The notes under the pieces are model-generated. The model worked only from the letters and a program-made list of their open reading frames with translations. It had not been told where the DNA came from and did not search any database. From the NCBI GenBank assembly GCA_036502925.1, contig DASXXS010000003.1, positions 1-21,350 of the forward strand: a stretch of DNA of 21,350 nt, read 5' to 3'. The first letter of the stretch is position 1. The number at the start of each line of letters is the position of its first letter. The position numbers and the translations under genes are program-made. The stretch is from VAZQ01 sp036502925. GTDB taxonomy: Bacteria > Pseudomonadota > Alphaproteobacteria > Rhizobiales > Xanthobacteraceae. Below, one piece after another: positions 1 through 7,932 of the stretch.

Positions 1-6
1 CTGAGC

Positions 7-2211
7 ATGAACGCCAACCTCTCTCGGCGTCAATTCGCGGCCGCGCTCGGCGGCATCGTGATCTCGTTTCGCCTTGCGCCGCGGCTCGCCCTTGGCCAGC
101 CGGCGAGCCTGCCGGGAAGCCTCAATGGCAATCGCATGCTCGATGCCTGGCTGCGCATCGACCAGGATGGCACCGCGACCGTGTTCACCGGCAAGGTCGA
201 GCTCGGCCAGGGCATCGTCACCGCGCTGGCCCAGATCGCGGCGGAGGAGCTCGACCTGCCGCTCGCGCGCATCAAGGTGATTTCCGGCGACACCGGGCAG
301 ACCCCCAATGAGGGACAGACGGCGGGAAGCCAGTCGATCGAGGCGAGCGGCACCGCGCTGCGGATGGCGGGCGCGGAGGCGCGCGCGATCCTTATCGATC
401 TTGCCGCCAAGCGGTTGGGGGTCGCGGCCGACACGTTGACCGTGAGCGACGGCGTCATCAGCGGCCGTGACGGCCGCAAGGTGGGCTATGGGGAGCTTGC
501 CGGCGCGGTCGATCTGCATCGCGAGGCGACCGCCAGAGCGGCGCCCAAGCCGCCGGCCGAGCACAAGATCGTGGGCAAGCCGATCCCGCGCCGCGACATT
601 CCGGCCAAGCTGACCGGTGGCGCCGCCTATGTGCAGGACGTCCGTCTGCCCGGCATGCTGCACGGCCGGGTGGTGCGTCCGCCGCGCTACGGCGCCAGGC
701 TCGAGAGCTTCGATGAGGCGGGCGTGAAGGCGCTCCCCGGCGTCACGGCGGTCGTGCGCGACGGCAGCTTCCTGGGCGTCGTTGCCGAGCGCGAGGAGCA
801 GGCCATCAAGGCGCGCGACGCGCTCAAGAAGTCGGCCCGCTGGTCGGGCGGCGCCGAGCTGCCCGATCCGGCGAAAATCTACCAGCACCTGCTGTCGCTG
901 GCGATGGAGGACAAGGTCATCAGCGACAAGCAGGCGCCGCTCCCGGACGGCGCCAAGCTCCTCGAGGCCGCCTATCACCGGCCCTACATGGCGCATGCCT
1001 CGATCGGCCCGTCCTGCTCGGTCGCCCAGGTCCAGGACGGCAAGGTGACGATCTGGACCCACAGCCAAGGGGTGTTTCCGCTGCGCGCCAGCATGGCCAA
1101 GGCCCTCGACCTGCCGGCCTCCGCCATTCGCTGCATCCATGCCGAGGGCTCCGGCTGCTATGGCCACAACGCCGCCGACGACGTCGCCCTCGACGCCGCC
1201 TTGCTGGCCCGCGCCGCGGCCGGGCGGCCGGTGCGCGTGCAGTGGATGCGCGACGACGAATTCATGTGGGAGCCCTACGGCGCCGCCATGGTGATGCGCG
1301 CGCGCGCCGCGCTCAAGGAGGGCCGCATCGTCGATTGGAACTACGATGTGTGGAGCAACTCCCACAACATGCGGCCGGGCGATCCGGACGGCGTCAATCT
1401 GCTGGCGAGCTGGTATCTGGAAAAGCCGAAGCAGCCCGGTCCGCCGCGCGCGCTGGCGCAGCCCGCGGGCGGCGGCGATCGCAATGCGATCCCGCTCTAC
1501 GACCTGCCGCGTTCGCGCGTCACCAGCCACCTGATCAAGGAAATGCCGCTGCGGGTGTCGGCGCTGCGCACGCTCGGCGCCTACGCCAACGTGTTTGCGA
1601 TCGAATCCTTCATGGACGAGCTGGCGGCGGCGGCGCAGGCCGATCCGGTCGCGTTCCGTCTCGCGCATCTCAAGGACCCGCGCGCCAAGGCGGTGATCGA
1701 GGCAGTCGCCAAGGCCGCCGACTGGAAGCCGGGCCAGAAGGGCAGCGGGACCAGCGGCCGCGGCGTCGGCTTTGCGCGATACAAGACGCTGGCCACCTAT
1801 GTGGCGGTCATCGTCGACCTCGAGCTCGATCGCGAAAGCGGCCGGATCAAGGTGCCGCGCGCGTTCGTGGCGGCCGATTCCGGACAGATCATCAATCCCG
1901 ACGGTCTCACCAACCAGATCGAGGGCGGCATCGTGCAGTCGACCAGCTGGACGCTGCACGAGGAGGTGCGGTTCGACCGGACCGGCATCCTGTCGCAGAA
2001 CTGGGACAGCTACCCGATCCTGACCATGCAGGAGGCGCCAAACGTCACGACCGTGCTTATCGACCGGCCGACCGATCCGCCGCTGGGTGCCGGCGAGGCG
2101 GCGCAAGGCCCGACGGGCGCCGCGATCGCCAATGCCTTCACGGCCGCCACCGGCAAGCGCATCCGCGAGCTGCCGATGCATCCCGAGCGGGTCAAGGCGG
2201 CGCTGGCCTAG
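7..2211 (+). CDS. Xanthine dehydrogenase-family molybdopterin-binding subunit (IorB/CoxL type)
   Basis: Large catalytic subunit of a molybdenum hydroxylase, which inserts water-derived oxygen into an N-heterocycle, aldehyde or similar carbon. The 734-aa protein starts with a Tat-like signal (S-R-R-Q-F at residues 6-10, hydrophobic stretch, likely cleavage near residue 30), as in isoquinoline 1-oxidoreductase beta subunits that act in the periplasm. An N-terminal cofactor-binding part (about 45-145, with V-E-L-G-Q-G) is followed by the hammerhead domain (about 195-275, P-A-K-L-T-G-G) and the second molybdopterin-binding half. The C-terminal G-A-G-E-A-A-Q-G-P (694-702) holds the expected catalytic Glu, E697. 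A TGA at 2-4 could end an upstream gene, plausibly the 2Fe-2S subunit, which lies outside the window. The family is clear; the substrate is unknown. Confidence 0.9.
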   Translation: MNANLSRRQFAAALGGIVISFRLAPRLALGQPASLPGSLNGNRMLDAWLRIDQDGTATVFTGKVELGQGIVTALAQIAAEELDLPLARIKVISGDTGQTPNEGQTAGSQSIEASGTALRMAGAEARAILIDLAAKRLGVAADTLTVSDGVISGRDGRKVGYGELAGAVDLHREATARAAPKPPAEHKIVGKPIPRRDIPAKLTGGAAYVQDVRLPGMLHGRVVRPPRYGARLESFDEAGVKALPGVTAVVRDGSFLGVVAEREEQAIKARDALKKSARWSGGAELPDPAKIYQHLLSLAMEDKVISDKQAPLPDGAKLLEAAYHRPYMAHASIGPSCSVAQVQDGKVTIWTHSQGVFPLRASMAKALDLPASAIRCIHAEGSGCYGHNAADDVALDAALLARAAAGRPVRVQWMRDDEFMWEPYGAAMVMRARAALKEGRIVDWNYDVWSNSHNMRPGDPDGVNLLASWYLEKPKQPGPPRALAQPAGGGDRNAIPLYDLPRSRVTSHLIKEMPLRVSALRTLGAYANVFAIESFMDELAAAAQADPVAFRLAHLKDPRAKAVIEAVAKAADWKPGQKGSGTSGRGVGFARYKTLATYVAVIVDLELDRESGRIKVPRAFVAADSGQIINPDGLTNQIEGGIVQSTSWTLHEEVRFDRTGILSQNWDSYPILTMQEAPNVTTVLIDRPTDPPLGAGEAAQGPTGAAIANAFTAATGKRIRELPMHPERVKAALA

Positions 2212-2222
2212 AAGGATATTTC

Positions 2223-2237
2223 ATACAGAGCTTGTAT
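2223..2237. promoter_or_regulatory. Candidate LysR-type regulator box (ATAC-N7-GTAT)
   Basis: ATACAGAGCTTGTAT has perfect 5-bp arms around a 5-bp centre and fits the classical T-N11-A / ATAC-N7-GTAT LysR-family recognition pattern. It lies 12 bp after the molybdoenzyme stop codon and about 320 bp before the transporter start. Its position at the head of a catabolic operon is suggestive, but no regulator gene is in the window and a 15-bp match can arise by chance. Confidence 0.4.
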
Positions 2238-2371
2238 ATCTTGGTGCTGACCGGCGAGGCGCGCGCGATCGCTGGGCAGCGGCCACAGGTCCGTTCCACG
2301 ACCCGCGACCCGCGACACCGAGGCCGACAGAGGCCGGCGCTTGAGCGACCGCGCCCCGCGTGTGATTTGTT

Positions 2372-2383
2372 TGACTAAAGTCA
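2372..2383. promoter_or_regulatory. Candidate operator palindrome TGACT-AA-AGTCA
   Basis: Perfect 5-bp inverted repeat with a 2-bp centre, in an AT-richer patch of the gap before the transporter operon. The overlapping TTGACT (2371-2376) could serve as a -35 element, but I find no good -10 at the right distance. It may bind a dimeric repressor or be a chance dyad. Confidence 0.25.
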
Positions 2384-2558
2384 GATTCACCGGCCTGTCG
2401 ATGCGGCGCCGCACCGTTGCCTATTGTTCATCCGCCGCATTGCCACTAACATGCTGCACCGTCTGCGACTGTGCGGTCCGGGAAGCCGCGTCCAGTCTTC
2501 AAGCAATCGGTCGCGCCCCGGGCTGCGCATGCTCGTGCGGCGGGCCAGGGAGATCGAA

Positions 2559-4112
2559 ATGGCATTCCGTTTTCTATACAGAGCGGCGGTGTTCGCCGTC
2601 CCGGCCGCGCTGACGGTTTGGTCGCAGGCCGACGCCAAGACGTTGCGGGTCAATATTAGTGCCGATCCCGCGCAGATCGATCCGATCACATACTCGGAGC
2701 TGAATTCCTATCAGGTGCTCGAGCAGGTCTATGAGGGCTTTACCTCGATCACCCCGGACGGGCGGGCGCTACCGGCCTTGGCCGTCTCCTGGACGCCGCT
2801 TCCGTCCGGCTACGGCTTTCGCTTCAACCTGCGCGAAGGCGTGAAGTTTCATAGCGGCCGCGCTTTCACCGCGAAGGACGTCAAATACACTTTCGAGCAG
2901 CTGTTGAAGCCCGGCGGCCAAGGCGGACTGTCGGCGCAATTTCTCAACAACGTGATCGGCGCGGCGGATTTGAAGGCCGGGAAGGCGAGTGAGCTCGCCG
3001 GCGTGAAGATCGTCGACGACCGCACGATCGAGGTCGCCTTCACCAAGCCGGACGTGTTGTTTCCGATCTATCAATTCTTCTTCATGGACAGCGGTATCGT
3101 GTCCGCGCTCGGCGCCGACTGGATGACCAAGGCCGATGCCGGCACCGGGCCTTTCACGTTCAAGCAATGGAAGCGCGGCATCGAGGTCGACCTCGCCGCC
3201 AATCCGGGTTACTGGGGTGGCGCTCCGAAGATCGACGGCGTGCAGTTCCTGATCATCCCGACCGGCGACACCACGCTGTCGCAGTACGATGCCGGCGAAC
3301 TCGACTTCGTCAACCTGCCGGAGAACAGCTTTCGCCGCGCCCTGGGCAATCCGGACTATCAGAGCCAGACCATCAAGGTGCCGAAGGCGCAGGTGCGTTA
3401 CATGGGCATGAACCAGGCCCTCTACGCGCCCTTCAGGGACAAGCGCGTGCGCGAGGCGATCTCGCTTTCGCTCGACCGCGATGCCATGATCCGGGGCCTT
3501 TATAATGGCGCGGCCTTTAAGCTGAACGGACAGACCGTCCCCGGCATTCCCGGCTACAATCCGGACATGCCGCCGCTCAAATATGACCCCGAGCGGGCCA
3601 AGGCGCTGCTGGCGGAGGCGGGCTATCCGGGCGGCAAGGGCATGCCGCCGGTCGATATTCAATGCATCGAGCCATTCCGGGACGAGATCACCTACTATGC
3701 CAACCAGCTCGGCAAGGTGCTCGGCATGCCGGTCACCCCCAAGGTGGTCGAGCGTGCGACCTTCATCAAATCGATGAATGCCGGCGAGGTCGCGTTCTTC
3801 CCGTGGGGCTGGACCGCCGACTATCCCGATGCCATGACCTTCCTCGGCGAGATGTGGCAAAGCAAAAGCCCGTTCAACCGGCCGCGTTGGTCGAATGCCG
3901 CGTTCGACACGTTGATCGAGCGGGCGCAGACCGAGCCGGAAGACGCCAAGCGGTTCGCGATCTATCGCCAAGCCGAGAAGATCCTGATGGATGACTGGGC
4001 GACGGCTCCGTTGCCGGCTACGACCAATATCGCGCTGCGCAAACCGAACGTGAAGAATGTGACGGTGACGCCCTTCGGCTACTCGGTGTTCCAAAGCGCC
4101 TTGATCCAGTGA
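2559..4112 (+). CDS. ABC transporter substrate-binding protein, peptide/nickel family 5
   Basis: Periplasmic solute receptor for the importer encoded by the next four genes. The start at 2559 is chosen because AGGGAGA lies 5-6 nt upstream and the protein then begins with a clean signal peptide (M-A-F-R-F-L-Y-R, hydrophobic core, A-D-A cleavage near residue 26). Upstream in-frame starts give an Arg-rich nonsense extension. The mature part shows the SBP_bac_5 layout: D-P-A-Q-I-D-P near the N-terminus, E-Q-V-Y-E-G, then F-N-L-R-E-G-V-K-F-H-S-G and the A-K-D-V-K-Y-T-F helix. At 517 aa it has normal length. Family 5 receptors bind peptides, opines, nickel chelates, glutathione and other compounds, so the ligand cannot be read from sequence; the catabolic neighbours argue against simple peptide feeding. 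Confidence 0.92.
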   Translation: MAFRFLYRAAVFAVPAALTVWSQADAKTLRVNISADPAQIDPITYSELNSYQVLEQVYEGFTSITPDGRALPALAVSWTPLPSGYGFRFNLREGVKFHSGRAFTAKDVKYTFEQLLKPGGQGGLSAQFLNNVIGAADLKAGKASELAGVKIVDDRTIEVAFTKPDVLFPIYQFFFMDSGIVSALGADWMTKADAGTGPFTFKQWKRGIEVDLAANPGYWGGAPKIDGVQFLIIPTGDTTLSQYDAGELDFVNLPENSFRRALGNPDYQSQTIKVPKAQVRYMGMNQALYAPFRDKRVREAISLSLDRDAMIRGLYNGAAFKLNGQTVPGIPGYNPDMPPLKYDPERAKALLAEAGYPGGKGMPPVDIQCIEPFRDEITYYANQLGKVLGMPVTPKVVERATFIKSMNAGEVAFFPWGWTADYPDAMTFLGEMWQSKSPFNRPRWSNAAFDTLIERAQTEPEDAKRFAIYRQAEKILMDDWATAPLPATTNIALRKPNVKNVTVTPFGYSVFQSALIQ

Positions 4113-4133
4113 CGCTTCCATCTGGTGAAGCGT
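4112..4133 (+). promoter_or_regulatory. Stem-loop just after the substrate-binding protein stop codon
   Basis: ACGCTTC (4112-4118) and GAAGCGT (4127-4133) form a perfect 7-bp stem with an 8-nt loop, starting at the last base of the TGA stop. No T-tract follows, so a full terminator is unlikely. Hairpins at this spot in ABC operons often protect the receptor mRNA or attenuate read-through, raising receptor level over permease; that role is inferred here. Confidence 0.5.
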
Positions 4134-4154
4134 TGATGCAGTAGCGGCCGCGCA

Positions 4155-5096
4155 ATGACTATGTTCGTGCTCCGGCGCTTGCTCGGCCTGATGCCGGTCC
4201 TGGCGGTCGCGATCGGCCTCACGTTTGCCGCGCTCCAGGCGCTGCCGGGCGATCCCGTGGCGGTCATGCTGAGCGACCACTCGGCGGACGCGGAGCTCGC
4301 CGCGCGTTTGCGGGCCGAGTACGGGCTCGACCAGCCGGTGTGGCGGCAGTTTCTCACCTATGTGGCGCACATCGCCGCCGGCGATTTCGGCCTGTCGTTT
4401 CGCTTTGTCCACACGCCGGTGATCGACGTGCTGGCGGACGGGCTCAAGGTGAGCCCGATCCTTGCGCTGGCGGCGCTCGCCGTCGCTTTCCCGCTCGGGG
4501 CGTTTGCGGGCAGCTACGCGGCCATCCACCGCAATCGCTGGCCCGATACCGCCGTCATCCTGTTCCTGGTGGCGGGCATCTCGATCCCGAATTTCGCGCT
4601 CGCCACTTTTCTGGTGTATGTCCTGAGCATCAAGCTCGGCGTGCTGCCGGTCGCGGGCTGGGGCACCCTCGACCGGGCGGTGCTGCCGGTCATGATCCTG
4701 GCCATCCCGTGCGCCGCTTATCTCGCCCGGCTGGCGCGTGCGCTGATGCTGGAAGTGCTGCAGCACGATTACGTGCGCACCGCCCGCGCCAAGGGCATGT
4801 CGGAGCGCGCGGTGGTCTGGCGGCACGCCTTTCGCAACGTTCTGGTGCCGCTCTTGACGCAGACCGGCGTCATCTTTGGCGGCCTCCTGAGCACGACCTT
4901 CGTGGTCGAGACCATCTTCAACATTCCGGGCCTCGGGCGGCTCGCAATTCAGTCGATCTTCGCGCGCGACTATCCGGTGGCGATGGCGATCATCCTGCTG
5001 TTCACGCTCTTCTATGCGGTGATCAACCTGATGGTCGACGTGCTTTGCGCCGCGATCGATCCCCGGCTTCGCGCCGAGGGCGGGAGCCGGCCATGA
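4155..5096 (+). CDS. ABC transporter permease, DppB/OppB type
   Basis: First membrane subunit of the importer, 313 aa. It has the standard N-terminal anchor (F-V-L-R-R-L-L-G-L-M-P-V-L) followed by Q-A-L-P-G-D-P, a long periplasmic loop with Y-G-L-D-Q-P-V-W, and about six hydrophobic segments. The cytoplasmic EAA loop at about 199-225 (D-Y-V-R-T-A-R-A-K-G-M-S) docks to the ATPases. The start has only a weak Shine-Dalgarno, and an in-frame ATG two codons later is equally possible. The 42-nt gap before it carries the receptor hairpin; its 3' end overlaps the next permease by ATGA, which indicates coupling. Confidence 0.92.
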   Translation: MTMFVLRRLLGLMPVLAVAIGLTFAALQALPGDPVAVMLSDHSADAELAARLRAEYGLDQPVWRQFLTYVAHIAAGDFGLSFRFVHTPVIDVLADGLKVSPILALAALAVAFPLGAFAGSYAAIHRNRWPDTAVILFLVAGISIPNFALATFLVYVLSIKLGVLPVAGWGTLDRAVLPVMILAIPCAAYLARLARALMLEVLQHDYVRTARAKGMSERAVVWRHAFRNVLVPLLTQTGVIFGGLLSTTFVVETIFNIPGLGRLAIQSIFARDYPVAMAIILLFTLFYAVINLMVDVLCAAIDPRLRAEGGSRP

Positions 5097-5977
5097 CCGA
5101 TCTACCTGTCGCGGCAATCTCAGTTGGGCCGGCAGACCCCGGCCGGCTCGCGTATCGTTTCGTCCGCGACCCGAAGGCCTGCGCCGGTGCCGCGATCGTG
5201 GTGCTATTGGTGGCGATCGCCGCGCTGGCGCCCGTGCTCGCGCCTTACCCCTACGACGACACCGACCTGCTCGCCGCCTGGGTGCCGCCATCGTCCGCGC
5301 ACTGGATCGGCACCGACAAACTCGGTCGCGACATACTGAGCCGGCTTCTGTTCGGCGCCCGAACATCACTGCTGGTGTCGGTCTCGGTGCTCGGGATCAC
5401 GCTGACGGTCGGCATGGCGCTCGGCATGCTGGCGGGCTATCTCGGGGGTTGGGTCGATTCCGTCGTGAGCCGCCTCGCCGACATCGTCTTCGCGTTCCCG
5501 GACGTGGTGTTCGCGATCCTGGTCGCAGCCGTGCTCGGGCCCAGCATGCTGACAGTGATCGTGGCCCTGTCGATCGTCTGGTGGCCCGGCGTCGCGCGGT
5601 TGACGCGCGCGCTGGTGCTGGTGCAGCGGAACGAGACTTTCGTGGAGGCTGCCGTCGTTTGCGGCACGCCGGTCGCGCGCATCCTGGTGCGGCACATCCT
5701 TCCCAACATCGTGCCGCCGCTGATCGTGCGCGCCTCGATCGGCATCGGCTTCATCATCATGAGCGAGGCGACGTTGAGCCTGCTCGGGCTCGGGGTGCAG
5801 GAGCCGCAACCGAGCTGGGGCAGCATGATCCGGGACGGGCTCGAGGCGTTGCGCACAGATCCCTATCTCGCCTTGTCGGGCAGCGCGATGCTGGCCGTCA
5901 CCATCATCGGCTTCAACCTCTTGGGCGACGGCCTGCGGGATCTGCTCGATCCGAAGCTTGCGGGTTCGCTGCGATGA
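5093..5977 (+). CDS. ABC transporter permease, DppC/OppC type
   Basis: Second membrane subunit, 294 aa, partner of the preceding permease. The ATG at 5093 overlaps the upstream stop as ATGA. A cytoplasmic N-terminus leads into the first membrane segment (about 30-52). The family motif W-I-G-T-D-K-L-G-R-D-I-L-S-R follows. The EAA loop at about 180-210 (E-A-A-V-V-C-G-T-P) precedes P-N-I-V-P-P-L. The C-terminal G-L-G-V-Q-E-P-Q-P-S-W-G and G-D-G-L-R-D-L-L-D-P-K are typical of OppBC_N/BPD-type permeases. Length and motifs are complete, so the subunit should be functional. Confidence 0.92.
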   Translation: MTDLPVAAISVGPADPGRLAYRFVRDPKACAGAAIVVLLVAIAALAPVLAPYPYDDTDLLAAWVPPSSAHWIGTDKLGRDILSRLLFGARTSLLVSVSVLGITLTVGMALGMLAGYLGGWVDSVVSRLADIVFAFPDVVFAILVAAVLGPSMLTVIVALSIVWWPGVARLTRALVLVQRNETFVEAAVVCGTPVARILVRHILPNIVPPLIVRASIGIGFIIMSEATLSLLGLGVQEPQPSWGSMIRDGLEALRTDPYLALSGSAMLAVTIIGFNLLGDGLRDLLDPKLAGSLR

Positions 5978-6981
5978 GCGCGAAGTTGCTGGAGGTCGAG
6001 GAGCTCAGCATCGCCTTCCGCGGCCTGCGCGGCGCGACCGAGGTGCTGAGCCGCGTGAGCTTCGCGGTTGCGCCCGGCGAGATCGTCGGCGTCGTCGGCG
6101 AGAGCGGTTCCGGGAAATCGGTGATGGCGCTCGCCATCATGCGACTGCTGGGCGACGACGGCGTGATCTCGGCTGGCCGCATCCGCTTCGAGGGACGCGA
6201 CTTGGCGGCGCTCGGGCCAGCCGATCTGCGCCAGGTCCGCGGCCGCAGCATCGGCATGGTATTCCAGGAGCCGATGTCCAGCCTCAACCCGCTCCTCACA
6301 GTCGGCTACCAACTCGCCGAAGTCCTCGCGACTCACCTCCGTCTCACCGGCGTCGCCGCCCGGCGCCGCGTGGTCGAGCTCTTGGACGAGGTCGGGATCG
6401 CATCCCCGGCGGAGCGCGCGGGGGCCTATCCACACCAGCTCTCGGGCGGTCTGCGCCAGCGCGTGATGATCGCCATGGCCATGGCCTGCCGACCGAAGCT
6501 CTTGATCGCCGACGAGCCGACAACAGCGCTCGATGTGACCATCCAGGCGCAAATCCTCGAGCTGATGCGCCGCATCAGCAGGGATGCCGGAACTGCGATC
6601 TTGTTGATCACCCATGACATGGGCGTCATCGCCCGCATGGCCGAGCGGGTCCTGGTGGTCTATGCCGGGCAGATCGTCGAGGATGCCCCGGCCCGCGCCC
6701 TGTTTGCACGGCCGGCACATCCGTATACGCGCCTGCTGCTCGCCGCCATGCCGAGCCCGCGGCGCAAAACCGCCCGGCTGCCAGTCATTCCCGGCACGCT
6801 GCCGGCGCCGAGCCGTTTGCCGCCGGGCTGCCGCTTTCATCCGCGCTGCCCGCTGGCGGTCGATCCCTGCCGCGCGTCGCCGCCCGACATGATCGAGCTC
6901 GCGGCCGGCCGGCACACCCGCTGCATCCGCGGGCGTGAGCTGCTGACGCAATCCGTGCGCGGCCTGGAGCCGGTCCCGTGA
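5974..6981 (+). CDS. ABC transporter ATP-binding protein, DppD/OppD type
   Basis: First of two ATPases powering the importer, 335 aa. The start at 5974 overlaps the permease stop (ATGA). Walker A G-E-S-G-S-G-K-S is at 42-49, the Q-loop in V-F-Q-E-P-M-S-S-L-N-P, the signature L-S-G-G-L-R-Q-R-V near 155-163 and Walker B L-L-I-A-D-E-P-T-T-A-L-D near 176-187, followed by the switch His in L-I-T-H-D-M. The C-terminal oligopeptide-transporter extension with P-G-C-R-F-H-P-R-C-P and a further Cys is present. All ATPase elements are intact, so it should hydrolyse ATP with the next protein as a heterodimer. Confidence 0.93.
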   Translation: MSAKLLEVEELSIAFRGLRGATEVLSRVSFAVAPGEIVGVVGESGSGKSVMALAIMRLLGDDGVISAGRIRFEGRDLAALGPADLRQVRGRSIGMVFQEPMSSLNPLLTVGYQLAEVLATHLRLTGVAARRRVVELLDEVGIASPAERAGAYPHQLSGGLRQRVMIAMAMACRPKLLIADEPTTALDVTIQAQILELMRRISRDAGTAILLITHDMGVIARMAERVLVVYAGQIVEDAPARALFARPAHPYTRLLLAAMPSPRRKTARLPVIPGTLPAPSRLPPGCRFHPRCPLAVDPCRASPPDMIELAAGRHTRCIRGRELLTQSVRGLEPVP

Positions 6982-7925
6982 GCGAGCCGATCCTGGTAGC
7001 CGCGCATCTGCGCAAGGACTTCCGCGTCCCTGGAGGCCGGCAACTGCGCGCGGTCGACGATGTAAGCCTCACGCTGTCCGCCGGCGAGACCCTGGGCGTG
7101 GTGGGCGAGAGCGGCTGCGGCAAGAGCACGCTCGGCCGCATGATCCTGCGGCTGATTGCGCCGAGCGCCGGCGAGATCCGCTTTCTGGGGCAGGACATCA
7201 CCCACCTGTCCGAGCGCGCGCTCAGACCGCTGCGGCGCCACCTGCAGGCGGTGTTCCAGGATCCGGTCTCCTCGCTCAATCCGCGCATGCGCGTCGGAGA
7301 CATCATCGCCGAGCCGCTCGTCAATCTCGGTATCGGGCGTGCGGACCGGCGCGCGCGGGTCGCCGAATTGCTCGAGGTCGTGGGTCTGCCGGCGGACGCC
7401 ACTGGCCGCCATCCGCACGCCTTCAGCGGCGGGCAGCGGCAGCGTATCGCGATCGCGCGGGCGCTGGCGGCGAGCCCCAAGCTGATCGTGTGCGACGAAG
7501 CCACGTCCTCGCTCGATGTCTCCGTGCAGGCGCAAATTCTCAATCTGCTGTCGGATCTGCAGGCGCGCTTCGCGCTCGCCCTGTTTTTCATCTCCCACAA
7601 TCTTGGAGCGGTCCGCCACCTCGCGCATCGGGTCGCCGTGATGTATCTCGGCCGGGTGGTGGAGATCGCGCCGGAGGCCGAGCTCTTCGAGCACCCGCAT
7701 CATCCCTACACGGCGGCATTGCTGGCGGCGGTACCCGCGCCGGTCCCCGATCAGGCGGTGCCGCCGCCGCTGCGGGGCGAGGTGCCGAGCCCGATCGAGC
7801 CGCCGAGCGGCTGCCATTTTCATCCGCGCTGTGCCCGGGCCGAGGCGCGCTGCCGTGTCGATGCCCCGGAATTGCGGCCGCTTCCCCCATCCGGCGCCCT
7901 GGTTCGGTGCCATTTTCCAGGATGA
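6978..7925 (+). CDS. ABC transporter ATP-binding protein, DppF/OppF type
   Basis: Second ATPase of the importer, 315 aa, with a GTG start whose GTGA overlaps the previous stop; TGGAG lies about 8 nt upstream. Walker A G-E-S-G-C-G-K-S is at 43-50, the Q-loop reads V-F-Q-D-P-V-S-S-L-N-P, the signature F-S-G-G-Q-R-Q-R-I is near 149-157 and Walker B L-I-V-C-D-E-A-T-S-S-L-D near 169-180. The C-terminal G-C-H-F-H-P-R-C module is also present. It completes the five-gene A-B-C-D-F set. Only 7 nt separate it from the hydrolase gene, tying transport to catabolism. Confidence 0.93.
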   Translation: MSEPILVAAHLRKDFRVPGGRQLRAVDDVSLTLSAGETLGVVGESGCGKSTLGRMILRLIAPSAGEIRFLGQDITHLSERALRPLRRHLQAVFQDPVSSLNPRMRVGDIIAEPLVNLGIGRADRRARVAELLEVVGLPADATGRHPHAFSGGQRQRIAIARALAASPKLIVCDEATSSLDVSVQAQILNLLSDLQARFALALFFISHNLGAVRHLAHRVAVMYLGRVVEIAPEAELFEHPHHPYTAALLAAVPAPVPDQAVPPPLRGEVPSPIEPPSGCHFHPRCARAEARCRVDAPELRPLPPSGALVRCHFPG

Positions 7926-7932
7926 TCGAGCG

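Larger units (their letters stand above)
2212..2558. other. 347-bp intergenic region, probably regulatory
   Basis: This stretch separates the molybdoenzyme gene from the ABC transporter operon. I see no convincing protein: the open frame from 2424 merely extends the transporter gene upstream without a ribosome binding site, and the minus-strand frames are shadows. It does hold an ATAC-N7-GTAT dyad (2223-2237) and a TGACT/AGTCA dyad (2372-2383), so it is the most likely place for the promoter and operator of the downstream operon. No good sigma-70 -35/-10 pair stands out. Confidence 0.5.

Noticed and set aside
2424..2558. 45-residue upstream extension of the substrate-binding protein
   Set aside because: Arg-rich with no ribosome binding site, and it would bury the signal peptide that begins exactly at 2559.
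2769..5369. 866-codon open frame on the minus strand across the receptor and permease genes
   Set aside because: It lies antisense to three well-supported transporter genes, is extremely rich in Arg/His/Asp/Gln without domain structure, and arises from the high-GC codon pattern of the plus strand.
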